DNA of 64,000 nucleotides from JADFXI01 sp963784135 (GTDB lineage: Bacteria; Nitrospirota; Thermodesulfovibrionia; Thermodesulfovibrionales; Dissulfurispiraceae): assembly GCA_963784135.1 (NCBI GenBank), contig CAWAQG010000004.1:620001-684000 (forward strand), read 5' to 3'. The position numbers and the translations under genes were made by a program. The notes under the pieces are model-generated. The model saw nothing but the letters and a program-made list of their open reading frames with translations. It ran no database searches and was not told the origin of the DNA. How positions within the stretch are numbered: position 1 is the first letter of the stretch; every line of letters starts with the position of its first letter. Below, one piece after another: positions 26,132 to 35,413 of the stretch.

Positions 26132-26827
26132 TCATATTAACGCCTTCAGGGCCTTCATATCCTTAATAACGGTCCTCCCGTTTTTGTCTGCGATAAGCCC
26201 TGACTTCCTGAACCGGCTCATGACCCTTATCGCTGTCTCAACAGTAGTGCCTACCATTTCAGCTATGTCCTGCTTGGTGATGCGCATGTTTATGACAATC
26301 TCGCCGGCATCGACCCTGTCGCCGGCTTTGTCAGCCAACTTTACCAGCAATGCGGCAATGCGGGATTCCACCCGCTCAAGGGCGATATTCTTCAGCGTTT
26401 CATGAAGGCCTCTCGTCCTTTCGCCAAGGCTCGAAGTAATGGAATACATGATAGAGGGAAAGCGGTCTATGATCTTGAGCAGGTCTTTTCGCGAAAATTT
26501 GATAATTTCGGAATCCTCCATAGCGACCGCATTGGCAGGAAAAGGAAAACCTTTCAGAGCAGCAAACCCTCCGAAAAAATCGCAGGGGGATATGACTTCC
26601 ATTATGATCTCCCTCCCGTCGCTGGATATCTTGGTCACTTTGACTTTTCCGCTCATAACAATGTAAAACCAGTCCGGGGCATCTCCCTCTGAAAATATTT
26701 CTTTTTTTCTTGCGTAATGCTCAAGGACAAGGCACGAACGGACCTCCAGAAGGTCTTTATCGCCTAACTCCGAAAATATCGGTATTCGCTTCACGTCTTC
26801 CAATGTGCACCGCATTGCTTTATCCAT
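26132..26827 (-). CDS. Crp/Fnr-family transcriptional regulator
   Basis: 231 residues: cyclic-nucleotide-binding-like barrel (FSEGDAPDWFYIVMSGKVKV), dimer helix, and winged helix with ITKQDIAEMVGTTVETAIRVMSRFRKSG. It lacks the N-terminal Cys cluster of Fnr, so it is not an O2-sensing Fe-S type; heme (DNR/HcpR-like) or another ligand is possible. In the recognition helix ETAIR keeps the Glu and Arg that read TGA, while Fnr's Ser is Ile, compatible with an RTGAT rather than TTGAT half-site. Lies 32 bp downstream of amt, same strand. Confidence 0.9.
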   Translation of the reverse strand: MDKAMRCTLEDVKRIPIFSELGDKDLLEVRSCLVLEHYARKKEIFSEGDAPDWFYIVMSGKVKVTKISSDGREIIMEVISPCDFFGGFAALKGFPFPANAVAMEDSEIIKFSRKDLLKIIDRFPSIMYSITSSLGERTRGLHETLKNIALERVESRIAALLVKLADKAGDRVDAGEIVINMRITKQDIAEMVGTTVETAIRVMSRFRKSGLIADKNGRTVIKDMKALKALI

Positions 26828-26859
26828 TTTCAGCCTTCAGCGTAAACAGGATGCTTAAA

Positions 26860-28170
26860 TTACATAGTGTATCCGCTTTCTCCGTGCTGACTTAGATCGA
26901 GACCGAGCCCTTCTGATTCATCGTCAAGTCTTAACCCCATCAATTTATCCAGGACTTTCAGGATTATGAAGGTTATGACAAACGAGTAGACTATTGTTAC
27001 ACCAATGCCTATGAGCTGGGTGGCAAAGACACCTGGACCGCCCCCGGAACTGCTGAAGAACAGGCCGTCAGCTCCAGCAGGATTTAAAAGTTTTTGGGCA
27101 AAAAGTCCTGTGGCGAGTGTGCCGACAATACCGCCGATTCCATGGACTCCGAAAGCATCCAGCGAGTCATCGTAACCAAGGCGCGTTTTCAAATTCAGCG
27201 CCAGGTAGCAAATTGCCCCGGCACATAAACCGATGATCAAGGCAGACATTGGTCCCACAAATCCCGAGGCTGGTGTAATTGTAGCGAGTCCTGCTATGGA
27301 TCCGGTTGCAGCCCCGAACATAGTAGGCTTGCCTCTGTGAAGCCATTCTATAACCACCCATATTAGCGTGGCCCCTACCGCTGATATATGTGTAACTGCG
27401 AAGGTCATGGCGCTCAGTGCCCCTGAAGAAAGGGCGCTCCCCGCATTAAACCCGAACCAGCCGAACCATAGGATCCCGGCGCCGAGGACGGTCAAGGGGA
27501 GGTTGTGAGGGGTAAAGTCATGCGCATGGCCTTTTCTTTTGCCGATGATGAGCGCGGCAGCGAGGGCTGATATGCCTGATGTAATATGCACGACCATACC
27601 TCCGGCAAAATCGAGCGCTCCCATATTTTTAAGCCAGCCGCCGTTCCCCCATATCCAGTGGGCTACAGGATCATATACAATCGTTGTCCAAAGAATGGTG
27701 AATACCAAAAAAACAGAAAATTTCATCCGCTCTGCAAACGCGCCGCTGATAAGGGCCGGCGTAATGACTGCAAACATAGCCTGGTATATCATGAATGCGA
27801 TATGCGGCACTGTGGGAGCATAGACAGGATTAGGCTCAACACCCACTCCCCTCAGGCCTATCCAGTCGAGATTGCCGATTATACCGTGGACATCAGGCCC
27901 AAAGGCGAGACTGTAACCGTACAGTATCCATTGTATGCTTATGATCGCAATCGCAACGAAGCTTTGCATGATTGTGCCGAGAACGTTTTTCTTCCTCACC
28001 ATTCCGCCATAAAAGAGTGCCAGGCCTGGCGTCATCAGCATTACCAGCGCTGCGGACAAAAGCAGAAATGCTGTATCACCGCTATCAATTTTACCTGAGG
28101 TCTGTGCAAAAGCATTCATCGGCAATAGTAAACCTGCAGATGAACAGAGAATAATTCTTTTGATGCGCAT
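26860..28170 (-). CDS. amt: Ammonium transporter Amt
   Basis: 436 residues with an N-terminal signal segment and eleven predicted membrane helices. Family hallmarks include FYGGMVRKKN, the twin-His channel region (FDFAGGMVVHITSG-type: DFAGGMVVHI) and DDSLDAFGVHGIGGIVG. Start has AAAGGAGCG upstream. No glnK/PII gene is adjacent, which is unusual; the Crp/Fnr gene takes that place downstream. Confidence 0.95.
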   Translation of the reverse strand: MRIKRIILCSSAGLLLPMNAFAQTSGKIDSGDTAFLLLSAALVMLMTPGLALFYGGMVRKKNVLGTIMQSFVAIAIISIQWILYGYSLAFGPDVHGIIGNLDWIGLRGVGVEPNPVYAPTVPHIAFMIYQAMFAVITPALISGAFAERMKFSVFLVFTILWTTIVYDPVAHWIWGNGGWLKNMGALDFAGGMVVHITSGISALAAALIIGKRKGHAHDFTPHNLPLTVLGAGILWFGWFGFNAGSALSSGALSAMTFAVTHISAVGATLIWVVIEWLHRGKPTMFGAATGSIAGLATITPASGFVGPMSALIIGLCAGAICYLALNLKTRLGYDDSLDAFGVHGIGGIVGTLATGLFAQKLLNPAGADGLFFSSSGGGPGVFATQLIGIGVTIVYSFVITFIILKVLDKLMGLRLDDESEGLGLDLSQHGESGYTM

Positions 28171-28394
28171 AGTTTCGCTCCTTTAAAAAATAAAATAATA
28201 TTAAATAAACCAGTACGTTAGGAACGACATCATTACTTAACTATATTTTTTATAGCGAGATAATACTAACATAGCAGCGCTGGAAAAGCTACAAAAATGT
28301 AGGATTAAGCGTAAATCTTAATTCGGGTGCGTGCTTGATTTCGCGGATAAGCCGGTGCAGTCGGTACATAACCTCGACGAAAAATAAGGAACTT
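28171..28394. other. amt upstream region
   Basis: 224 bp between amt and the MoeA-like gene. AT-rich near amt; GCTACAAAAATGTAG (about 28288) forms a short hairpin without U-tract. No sigma54 -24/-12 box and no RTGAT-N4-ATCAY palindrome was found here. Confidence 0.35.
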
Positions 28395-29459
28395 CTATTT
28401 TCCAAACGGACAGACCGGATAATTGCAGGTCTCACATCTCATGCAGAGTCCTCCATGCCCGAGTTCCGCCAGTTCTCTTCTCCCGATTTTTTCCGCGGCA
28501 AGCACCCTCGGAAGAACAAGGTCAAAGATCGTTGTCTTCGCATACATGCCGCAGGCAGGGATGCCGAGGATTGGAATATCGCCGATATATGCCACGAGGA
28601 ACATGGCCCCAGGCAGCACTGCAGAGCCGTAAGTGATGTCCTCAACTCCAAGGTTCCTTATTGCGAAGCGCGTAACATCGTCCGGATCAACAGACATGCC
28701 GCCTGTGGTGATGAGCAGGTCAGCGCCTGCATTTACCAATTCCCTCAGTCTTGCTTCGATAAAGGATTCATCGTCAGGAACATAGTAGACGCCGATCAGC
28801 TCACCGCCGATGGCCTCTATCTTGTTTTTTATGATCGGAGAAAAGGCATCTTTTATTCTGCCGTAATAGACCTCATTCCCGGTGATGACAACGCCGGCCT
28901 TCGGCTTTCTGAGCTCTTTAACCTGAATGATTTTACCGGCATGCTCTCCGATCCTCACTGCGGCAAGCACAACATCTTTCTTGACAATCAATGGGATAGC
29001 CCTTGTCCCTGCAACGCTCTGACCTCTTTTTACTAACGTATTGCTGTGGAGCGTTGCGCACATGATATCGCCAAGCATATTGAAAGCAAGGAGAGCGTCT
29101 ATATTTATTTTGAGCAACCCGTCTCTCTCAGCTATGATATTTATTTTCCCCTCTTCAGGCGCGCCCTTTATTTCCACACCGTCTCCCATCAGGGCAGTCG
29201 CAAGGGCAAAGGCCGCTTCGTCCTCGTGCATCTCATCATCATCAATATTCAGCACAAACAGATGTTCCTTGCCGAGTCTCTGAAGATGACAAACATCTTC
29301 TTTCCTGACGATATGCCCTTTTTTGAAAGCCCGCCCTTTGAACTCCCCGGACCTTATTTCAGTAATGTCATGTGCAAGCACAGTGCCCACAGCTTCTTTA
29401 ACTGTTAACTTTTTTAGTCCGGGTCCGGGACTGGCGCTTTCAAGGGATGTCTCACACAT
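28395..29459 (-). CDS. MoeA/MogA-like molybdopterin-binding protein with C-terminal Cys cluster
   Basis: 354 residues. N-terminal MoeA-like segment (LTVKEAVGTVLAHDIT) and a MoCF-biosynthesis domain with KAGVVITGNEVYYGRI and LLITTGGMSVDPDDVT, which bind molybdopterin. The tail CMRCETCNYPVCPFGK has four cysteines and could bind a metal or Fe-S cluster. Last gene of the HAO/Mo operon, 27 bp after fmdE. Probable role: cofactor handling or insertion for the Mo enzyme encoded upstream. Confidence 0.8.
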   Translation of the reverse strand: MCETSLESASPGPGLKKLTVKEAVGTVLAHDITEIRSGEFKGRAFKKGHIVRKEDVCHLQRLGKEHLFVLNIDDDEMHEDEAAFALATALMGDGVEIKGAPEEGKINIIAERDGLLKINIDALLAFNMLGDIMCATLHSNTLVKRGQSVAGTRAIPLIVKKDVVLAAVRIGEHAGKIIQVKELRKPKAGVVITGNEVYYGRIKDAFSPIIKNKIEAIGGELIGVYYVPDDESFIEARLRELVNAGADLLITTGGMSVDPDDVTRFAIRNLGVEDITYGSAVLPGAMFLVAYIGDIPILGIPACGMYAKTTIFDLVLPRVLAAEKIGRRELAELGHGGLCMRCETCNYPVCPFGK

Positions 29460-29486
29460 ACTAACCTCCGCGATCAGCTGTCTGTA

Positions 29487-30107
29487 TTAAATATCCCGGC
29501 CAACGGGTTTATAATATCCTGAATCTGCACAGGGCCTGCATAAGACCTTTCCGTCCCTGTAAACTTCCCTCAAGTTTTGAACGTGCTCGCCGCAGGAGTC
29601 GCACTTAATCCTGCGTAAGGGTCTTCCCGGCATGTCTTCCGGATTTATCTCCACACGCACTTCCATCACGTCGAAAAGGTCTTTATCAGGCATGATCTTG
29701 TATGCCTCAAGCTGGGCCTCATACTTGTTTTCGGTCTCAGGGAAATATTCCTTTGCCATCTGCCGCGACTCCTCTTTTGCGATGACTCTTACTGCCCTGC
29801 CTGTCTTGAGGTTCACGAATGTCGCGGCCATCTTGCCGTAGTCCATGAATTTCATGGTCCTGTGGCCCAGACTGCAGCCTGTGACTGACTGCAAAGCATC
29901 TGTTGCGCACTGGTCCATCTCCACAAATACAATAATGCTCTTTCTGTCTTTTCCCTTCGGATCAGCGATACCGATTTCTCGTAGCCCAAGCATGGACATC
30001 TTCACACCGAGTACCTGTCCGGGGCAGAGGTGGCCGTGCATCCTTACTGATTCCTGCAGGAGCATCCCGAAATCAGATTTGTTGCAATTTTCAGCTATCG
30101 GCTTCAT
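29487..30107 (-). CDS. FmdE-family protein
   Basis: 206 residues. SVRMHGHLCPGQVLGVKM and DQCATDALQSVTGCSLGHRTMKF are FmdE hallmarks (His/Cys residues that bind a metal). A C-terminal zinc ribbon reads CDSCGEHV...CRPCADSGYY. FmdE proteins accompany molybdenum or tungsten enzymes; their exact job is unsettled. Here between torD and the MoeA-like gene in the HAO/Mo operon. Confidence 0.88.
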   Translation of the reverse strand: MKPIAENCNKSDFGMLLQESVRMHGHLCPGQVLGVKMSMLGLREIGIADPKGKDRKSIIVFVEMDQCATDALQSVTGCSLGHRTMKFMDYGKMAATFVNLKTGRAVRVIAKEESRQMAKEYFPETENKYEAQLEAYKIMPDKDLFDVMEVRVEINPEDMPGRPLRRIKCDSCGEHVQNLREVYRDGKVLCRPCADSGYYKPVGRDI

Positions 30108-30162
30108 TTCTAAAATCTCCTTGTTTGGCTTACGATTTCAGCCACCGTCCCGACCAATGCTT

Positions 30163-30663
30163 CTATCCTGCCTGCTCACATGCGCCGACCTTATTTCTGA
30201 TAAAATCCTCGAACGCCTCGGCGCATCGGCCATAGATCTTTGAATGTTCCCTGACCCCTGAAGTAAAGTCGAAGACCCATTCCTTCATCCTTTCAAGAAA
30301 AGTCGCATCATCAGTGAGTGCAAGGAACTCCAGCTCCGCGCTGAAAAGATCGGGCGGCTCGCCTTCATAGCCGTAGTGCAGCCCGTGTTTCGCATATAAC
30401 TCTCTTACCTCAACAGATGAGTTGCCGTATACTATACCCTCCCGATAGTAAGACTCGTAGGGCGGACAGAGAAGGCGCGGGAATGTTGAGATGAAAAGCC
30501 TTGTGTATTCTGCCTGCGCGTCTTCGAGGGACACGCTCTTCAGCTCTTTCTCGCACAACGGACCGGAAAAATCGGCGGCCCTGGACATCTCCCCAAGCTC
30601 CTGCAGCGTCTCCTCTGTCGGGTAAGAAAAGACGAGTGAGAAGTAACGGAAGAGGTCCATCAT
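30163..30663 (-). CDS. TorD/DmsD-type Mo-enzyme maturation chaperone
   Basis: 166 residues, all-helical. LLCPPYESYYREGIVYG and EPPDLFSAELEFLALT match the TorD family (P-P-x-E/Y and E-P-D-H/L-F motifs). Such chaperones bind the Tat signal of the catalytic subunit until the Mo cofactor is in place. Overlaps nrfD by 4 nt, so it is dedicated to this oxidoreductase. Confidence 0.85.
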   Translation of the reverse strand: MMDLFRYFSLVFSYPTEETLQELGEMSRAADFSGPLCEKELKSVSLEDAQAEYTRLFISTFPRLLCPPYESYYREGIVYGNSSVEVRELYAKHGLHYGYEGEPPDLFSAELEFLALTDDATFLERMKEWVFDFTSGVREHSKIYGRCAEAFEDFIRNKVGACEQAG

Positions 30664-31931
30664 TGCCCTGTCTCCTTCACCGGCAATATTTCGACAAGCT
30701 TCAGGAAAGCAAGGACGAGGAACGCCATCAGTCCGGCAGTGATCAGGAGTTCCACAATTGAGGGGAAGTAGCTGTAGTACGAAGAAAAGACATGCTGCGG
30801 ATTACCCAATGTCCCTTTTATCTGGCCGACAGCGATCGGATAGCTCCACTCCACGGTCTCGCTGCGGAGGATAACGGGCACCTTCAGCGGCATGTTGTTA
30901 TAAGCCGGCGGCAGGAGCAGTAACCGGTGCGCGAACACGCCTACGATCACGGACAGGCTTCCCTGTATCAATCGCTTCTTGTCCCTCGGATATTTGACGA
31001 AGAGATAGACAGACAATAGGATAAAGACAATCTCGACAGCGTGGAGCAGGGGATACCTGGTGAAGACGAGCTTGAGGGCCTCGAAATCCTTCCCCGTGTT
31101 CCACCAGAAACGAATCACAAAATCGTTGCCGTAGATGAAGAGCATGATGAGGGCAGCTACCGACGATACCTTGGCGAGCAGAACATAGGTGGCCTCAAGC
31201 TTCTTCTCGTAGCCGAAGACAAAGAGGGACGCGAGGATGACTACGGCGGGCCCCGTAGCAAGGGCAGCTGCAATAAAGGTCGGCGCGAGCGTGCCGCCGT
31301 ACCACCACGGCCTTGCCATTTGCGTGGCGAGGACCCATGCAGTTACTGTATGGATAAGAATGGCGAGGGGCAGCGCAATGGGCGCCAGGAGCTTCGCCTT
31401 TTTGCCGGACTTCTCCCTGATCTTCGCCATTTCATCGGGTGTCACCTCTTTTTTGCCCGCGATGCCGTAAAACGGCAGTTTGACGCCGTTGGCAACGATG
31501 TCGGGGTACATGAGGGTGTAGGTGTAGAGAGCAGAAACGACGGCATACGCGGAAAGCACCAGGAAGTCCCACGGCAGCATGGATTTGAAATTCGGATGGA
31601 GGACGAGGTTGTAAAGCCTGTCAGGCCTGCCGATATCAGGCAGAAGGATGCCCATCGCGCCCATGGCAAAAAGAAAAGCGGTAAGGGCCGCAACCCTGGC
31701 GACCGGTTTCAACTGTTTGGCGTCGAAAATATATATAGCCGAGGAGACGACAAGTCCTCCGGCAGCCGTGCCCACAAAAAATGCCCACGTGGCCACATAC
31801 AGTCCCCATGAAAAGGGGTTCCTCATGTTCGTGGCTATCAGTCCGCTGTAGAGCTGGTAAAGCCAGGCGATAAACCCCAGGGCCGCTATCGCGGTAAGAC
31901 CCTTGATTATGGTGTTATAGTTTTTTCCCAT
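30660..31931 (-). CDS. NrfD/PsrC-family quinone-interacting membrane subunit
   Basis: 423 residues, about ten membrane helices, with typical NrfD features (PFSWGLYVATWAFFVGTAAGG). The family passes electrons between the quinone pool and a periplasmic ferredoxin-like subunit. It overlaps the Fe-S subunit gene by 17 nt and torD by 4 nt. Together with the next two genes it forms a DmsABC/PsrABC-like complex. Confidence 0.9.
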   Translation of the reverse strand: MGKNYNTIIKGLTAIAALGFIAWLYQLYSGLIATNMRNPFSWGLYVATWAFFVGTAAGGLVVSSAIYIFDAKQLKPVARVAALTAFLFAMGAMGILLPDIGRPDRLYNLVLHPNFKSMLPWDFLVLSAYAVVSALYTYTLMYPDIVANGVKLPFYGIAGKKEVTPDEMAKIREKSGKKAKLLAPIALPLAILIHTVTAWVLATQMARPWWYGGTLAPTFIAAALATGPAVVILASLFVFGYEKKLEATYVLLAKVSSVAALIMLFIYGNDFVIRFWWNTGKDFEALKLVFTRYPLLHAVEIVFILLSVYLFVKYPRDKKRLIQGSLSVIVGVFAHRLLLLPPAYNNMPLKVPVILRSETVEWSYPIAVGQIKGTLGNPQHVFSSYYSYFPSIVELLITAGLMAFLVLAFLKLVEILPVKETGQ

Positions 31932-32664
31932 AGTTTATACCTCCTCTTCCTTCTTTCCTCGCCGGCGGAATGTAGAAAACTTTTGGATCGGTCCCCAGAT
32001 CAGCCATAAGCTTGAACACATCCCGTCCGCGAATAAGCTTCGATATCACGCTGTCGGGATCGTTCAGGTCGCCGAAGGTCCTGGCATTCCCGGGACAGCC
32101 GCGCACACATGCGGGAAGAAGCCCCTGGTCAATATACTGAACGCAGAAAGTGCATTTTTCGACTACGCCTTTCGGCCTCTTCGGGGCAAAGACGAGCCTG
32201 TCGTCCTTTGTCCTGTGTTCAAGAGGATAGCCGTAGCGGTAGTCCTTTTCCGTGAACCAATCCCCTTTAAAACCCGCGTTTCTGAATCCCTCCCTGAAGC
32301 TGTCGTCCGCATCCTGCCAGTTGAATTGCCGCACTCCGTAAGGACATGCGGTCATACAGTAGCGGCAGCCGATGCAGCGTTCGTAATCGACAAGCACGAT
32401 ACCGTCTTCCCTCTGCCAGGTGGCCCCTACCGGGCAGACCTTGACGCAGGGGGCCTTTTCGCAGTGCTGGCACGGGACTGGAAGGTAGACCTCCGACAAC
32501 TCCGGATATTCACCGGCAGGGATCATATGCTCCTTTGACCCCGTTGTCTCGACCCTCTGCCACCATGTTCCGGGAGGAAGCGAATTGTGTATCTTACAGA
32601 CAACGGCGCAGCTCCTGCAGCCTATGCAGCGGTTGAGATCAATGACCATTCCTAATTTACGCAT
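31915..32664 (-). CDS. Four-cluster [4Fe-4S] electron transfer subunit (DmsB/PsrB-like)
   Basis: 249 residues. Four ferredoxin motifs: CIGCRSCAVVC, CQHCEKAPCVKVCP, CIGCRYCMTACPYG and CTFC...CVRGCPG. LPPGTWWQRVET near residue 30 is typical of Tat-partner subunits of periplasmic Mo enzymes. It has no signal peptide and would be exported with the catalytic subunit. It is shorter than the beta subunits (about 330-500 residues) that normally accompany NarG-like catalytic subunits. Confidence 0.93.
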   Translation of the reverse strand: MRKLGMVIDLNRCIGCRSCAVVCKIHNSLPPGTWWQRVETTGSKEHMIPAGEYPELSEVYLPVPCQHCEKAPCVKVCPVGATWQREDGIVLVDYERCIGCRYCMTACPYGVRQFNWQDADDSFREGFRNAGFKGDWFTEKDYRYGYPLEHRTKDDRLVFAPKRPKGVVEKCTFCVQYIDQGLLPACVRGCPGNARTFGDLNDPDSVISKLIRGRDVFKLMADLGTDPKVFYIPPARKEGRGGINYGKKL

Positions 32665-35365
32665 GCTCCACCCCCTCAGCCTTTTTTACATCGCACACGC
32701 ACTCGTTCCAGGCGGTGGTGGGCTCCCATATCCCGGGGGTAAAATAGATAAGATGCGCCGCTTTGATATAGGGATATGTCAGCGAGTTGTAAGATGTCCC
32801 CTTAAGATACCTGCTCCACCAGCCCTCTTCGAAAACCGCAACGCGGTAATGGAGACCGGGGTCGAGGACAGCATATGCGTAAACCTTCCCTCTCGCATTG
32901 AACGCTTCGACAAGATCGCCCTCTTTGATGTTCCGCTCTGCAGCAGCCTTCGGATTGATAAAAACCTTCGGCTTGAAATCCTGCAGTTCGAGAAGGCTGA
33001 TATTATTACTGTGCGTGGAATGGACACGGTACATAGGTTTCCTGGTGATCAGGCCAAATTTGTATTTGTCCTTTGCCCCGGCAGCCTTGTATTCGGTATC
33101 TATGAAAGGGTCTTTATGCACAGGCAATGTCTCGCCGGTATCGATGAAGATATCCTCATCTTTGTAATACTCTATTCTTCCGCTCTTCACAAACCGCGCT
33201 GTCTTGGGCAGCGGCGCAGGAAAGGATACAGGCGGGAACGGCTTCATATCCTGGATCTGCTCATAGAACATGAGCTGTCGCTTGTTGGGAGTGGCCAGGT
33301 TCATCCTCACCGGCCCCTGTTTGAGCATATCAACGGTAATATCCTGCACCTGCGGCCCGCCTGTCTTAAGCATCAGTGCCATCGCGTCGAGGCTTGCCTG
33401 ATGTGCGAGTTCCCGCGCCAGCTTGAGTGTCCATGTTCCGTTTTTCCTCGCATCCTCTTCTTTCCTGAACGAGTCCGGATTACAATAGAAATCCGCGATA
33501 CTCTCCTGCATCTCCTTATTGCCTGTCTTCACTGCCAGCCTCTTTGCGAGCTCCTTTAAAATCCATATCTCGGGCATACACTGGAAGAGGGGCTCGATCG
33601 CAGGCTGCTGCATCTGGACATACGGGTGAGGGACGGTAGCGGTGAGTTCGTATTTCTCATACCACGCCACACCCGGCAGCACAACATCCGACCACAGGCA
33701 GGAGGTGCTCATCTGAAAGTCTGTCGTGACAATCAGCTCCATTTCACCGTTTGCCGCTTTTTCCCTCATCCTGCCTGCCATGTTGTGCTGATCAAAGGGA
33801 TTGCCCCAGCCATAGATAAAGGCCTTGACCCCATTCTTTGGATGGGGAATTTCGGTGTTGTATTTTTTAAATTCCTCGCTGTTCCGGTACTCGTCGTTCA
33901 TCCAGAGGAGGTAGTTGAGCCATTTGTTCTTCTTGTCCTTAAATCCCCACCATGCTCCCAGCGGCCAGCGGACACGGTACTGCCCTGCATAGGTCGAGAT
34001 ACCAGCGCCGGGTTTTCCCAGGTTGCCGGTAAGGGTAACAATGAGAGAGATGGCCCTTCCTTTGAGGTCGCCGTGGTACCACTGATAATTACGCGCACCG
34101 TAAATGATATGAAGCGGCTTGGCAACGGCCATTTCCCTGGCGAGCCTGATAATCATTTCAGTATACTCCGCGACCCTTGACTCCTCCGGCGCTATCATGC
34201 GCGCCGCTTTTTCAGGAGTGTAATCCTTATTGATGAGTTCGGTAAGAAGCTGGAAGACCGGCTTCACCTTCACCCTCTTGCCGTCGGCAAGATCAACATC
34301 GAACTCGCCTTCAAGAGCAGGATCGAATTCCCTCTTAAGATTTTCAGGGTTGGGGATGGTGAACCCTTTCGTATTTTTATTGTAGACCACGAAGAGGTCG
34401 CGGTATTCCGGTATCCTGGCTTTCATCCCGGATGCCGGGCCTGCGAGAGACCTCACCTCGGAAGCGCGGAGTTTCTTATTGTTGTCCATGCGCACCAGAA
34501 GGGGCATGTCGGTGAAAGTTTTGATGAATTCTTCGTCGTAGAGCTTCTCATTGAGAATAACGCTTACAATACCGAGGGCAAAAGCTGCATCGGAAGACGG
34601 GTTGATCTGCACCCACTCATCAGCCTTGGCAGCGGTAGGGCTATAATTCGGATCTACGACGACGAGCTTGCTTCCATTTTCCCTGCTTATATTCAGGAAC
34701 TTGGCATCCGGCAGCCGCGTAACCATGACATTGGAACCGAGAACTACTGTATATTTTGAATTGGTCCATTCAAGCGATTCGAGTTCTTCGGTCTGCACAC
34801 CGAAGGTCATCGGCCAGAAAGCAGGCAGGTCCCCGTTCTGTGTATAGCCATGGATCATGCTCCAGTCATACATCGAAGCGAGACGCGCCAGAGCGCCCTT
34901 ATGCACGTATCCTGTTCCAGGTACCTGAAGGCTTACTGCAACAGACTCGGGGCCGTATTTCTTCATAATGTCCGCAAGCTTGTCCCCGACATAATCGAGG
35001 GCCTCGTCCCAGCTTACCGCCCTGAATTTGCCCTCTCCCCTCTTGCCGACCCTGATGAGAGGCTGTTTGAGCCGGTCCGGCCCGTAGATCAGGTTGAGCA
35101 TCGACTGTCCCTTCAGACATCCCCTGGGATTGTACTCTTTTTCGGGATAATCGGCAGCCTGCACAAGAGAGGCAATTCTGCCTTTGTAGACCATGGCATT
35201 GAAACCGCACGCGCCGGTGCAATTAGGTGAGCAGGTAGACCTCACATACTGCAGCAGCGAAATATCATCCTGCGCCGAATGAGCGAGTTGAAAATAACGG
35301 GAACCGGCCACCGCAGCAGTGCCGACAGCGCAAATCTTCATAAAGTCCCTTCGTGTCATAGCCAT
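32657..35365 (-). CDS. Periplasmic molybdopterin oxidoreductase, type II (NarG-like) DMSO reductase family
   Basis: 902 residues. Twin-arginine signal MTRRDFMKICAVG. First Fe-S motif C-x3-C-x3-C-x29-C (STCSPNCTGACGF), NarG spacing with Cys in place of His. NGDLPAFWPMTFGVQTEE aligns by eye with the NarG segment carrying the Asp molybdenum ligand (DLPPASPQTWGEQTD), and LGSNVMVTRLPDAKF and TFTDMPLLVRM continue the match. Length fits periplasmic type II enzymes (selenate, chlorate, DMS, ethylbenzene) rather than NarG. Substrate unknown; nitrate or another N/Cl/Se oxyanion is plausible given the HAO-like neighbour. Confidence 0.88.
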   Translation of the reverse strand: MAMTRRDFMKICAVGTAAVAGSRYFQLAHSAQDDISLLQYVRSTCSPNCTGACGFNAMVYKGRIASLVQAADYPEKEYNPRGCLKGQSMLNLIYGPDRLKQPLIRVGKRGEGKFRAVSWDEALDYVGDKLADIMKKYGPESVAVSLQVPGTGYVHKGALARLASMYDWSMIHGYTQNGDLPAFWPMTFGVQTEELESLEWTNSKYTVVLGSNVMVTRLPDAKFLNISRENGSKLVVVDPNYSPTAAKADEWVQINPSSDAAFALGIVSVILNEKLYDEEFIKTFTDMPLLVRMDNNKKLRASEVRSLAGPASGMKARIPEYRDLFVVYNKNTKGFTIPNPENLKREFDPALEGEFDVDLADGKRVKVKPVFQLLTELINKDYTPEKAARMIAPEESRVAEYTEMIIRLAREMAVAKPLHIIYGARNYQWYHGDLKGRAISLIVTLTGNLGKPGAGISTYAGQYRVRWPLGAWWGFKDKKNKWLNYLLWMNDEYRNSEEFKKYNTEIPHPKNGVKAFIYGWGNPFDQHNMAGRMREKAANGEMELIVTTDFQMSTSCLWSDVVLPGVAWYEKYELTATVPHPYVQMQQPAIEPLFQCMPEIWILKELAKRLAVKTGNKEMQESIADFYCNPDSFRKEEDARKNGTWTLKLARELAHQASLDAMALMLKTGGPQVQDITVDMLKQGPVRMNLATPNKRQLMFYEQIQDMKPFPPVSFPAPLPKTARFVKSGRIEYYKDEDIFIDTGETLPVHKDPFIDTEYKAAGAKDKYKFGLITRKPMYRVHSTHSNNISLLELQDFKPKVFINPKAAAERNIKEGDLVEAFNARGKVYAYAVLDPGLHYRVAVFEEGWWSRYLKGTSYNSLTYPYIKAAHLIYFTPGIWEPTTAWNECVCDVKKAEGVEHA

Positions 35366-35413
35366 AAAGTACCTCCTCCCTGTCCTTTATTGCAACTCCT
35401 GCTTCATTCTCTA

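Noticed and set aside
28335..29036. 233-residue plus-strand open frame opposite the MoeA-like gene
   Set aside because: Antisense shadow without start signals.
31041..31811. 256-residue plus-strand open frame opposite nrfD
   Set aside because: Shadow of nrfD; highly charged repetitive translation typical of an antisense frame.
32585..33559. 324-residue plus-strand open frame opposite the Mo catalytic subunit gene
   Set aside because: Complete overlap with a well-supported gene on the other strand, no Shine-Dalgarno site, and a translation without recognisable domains.
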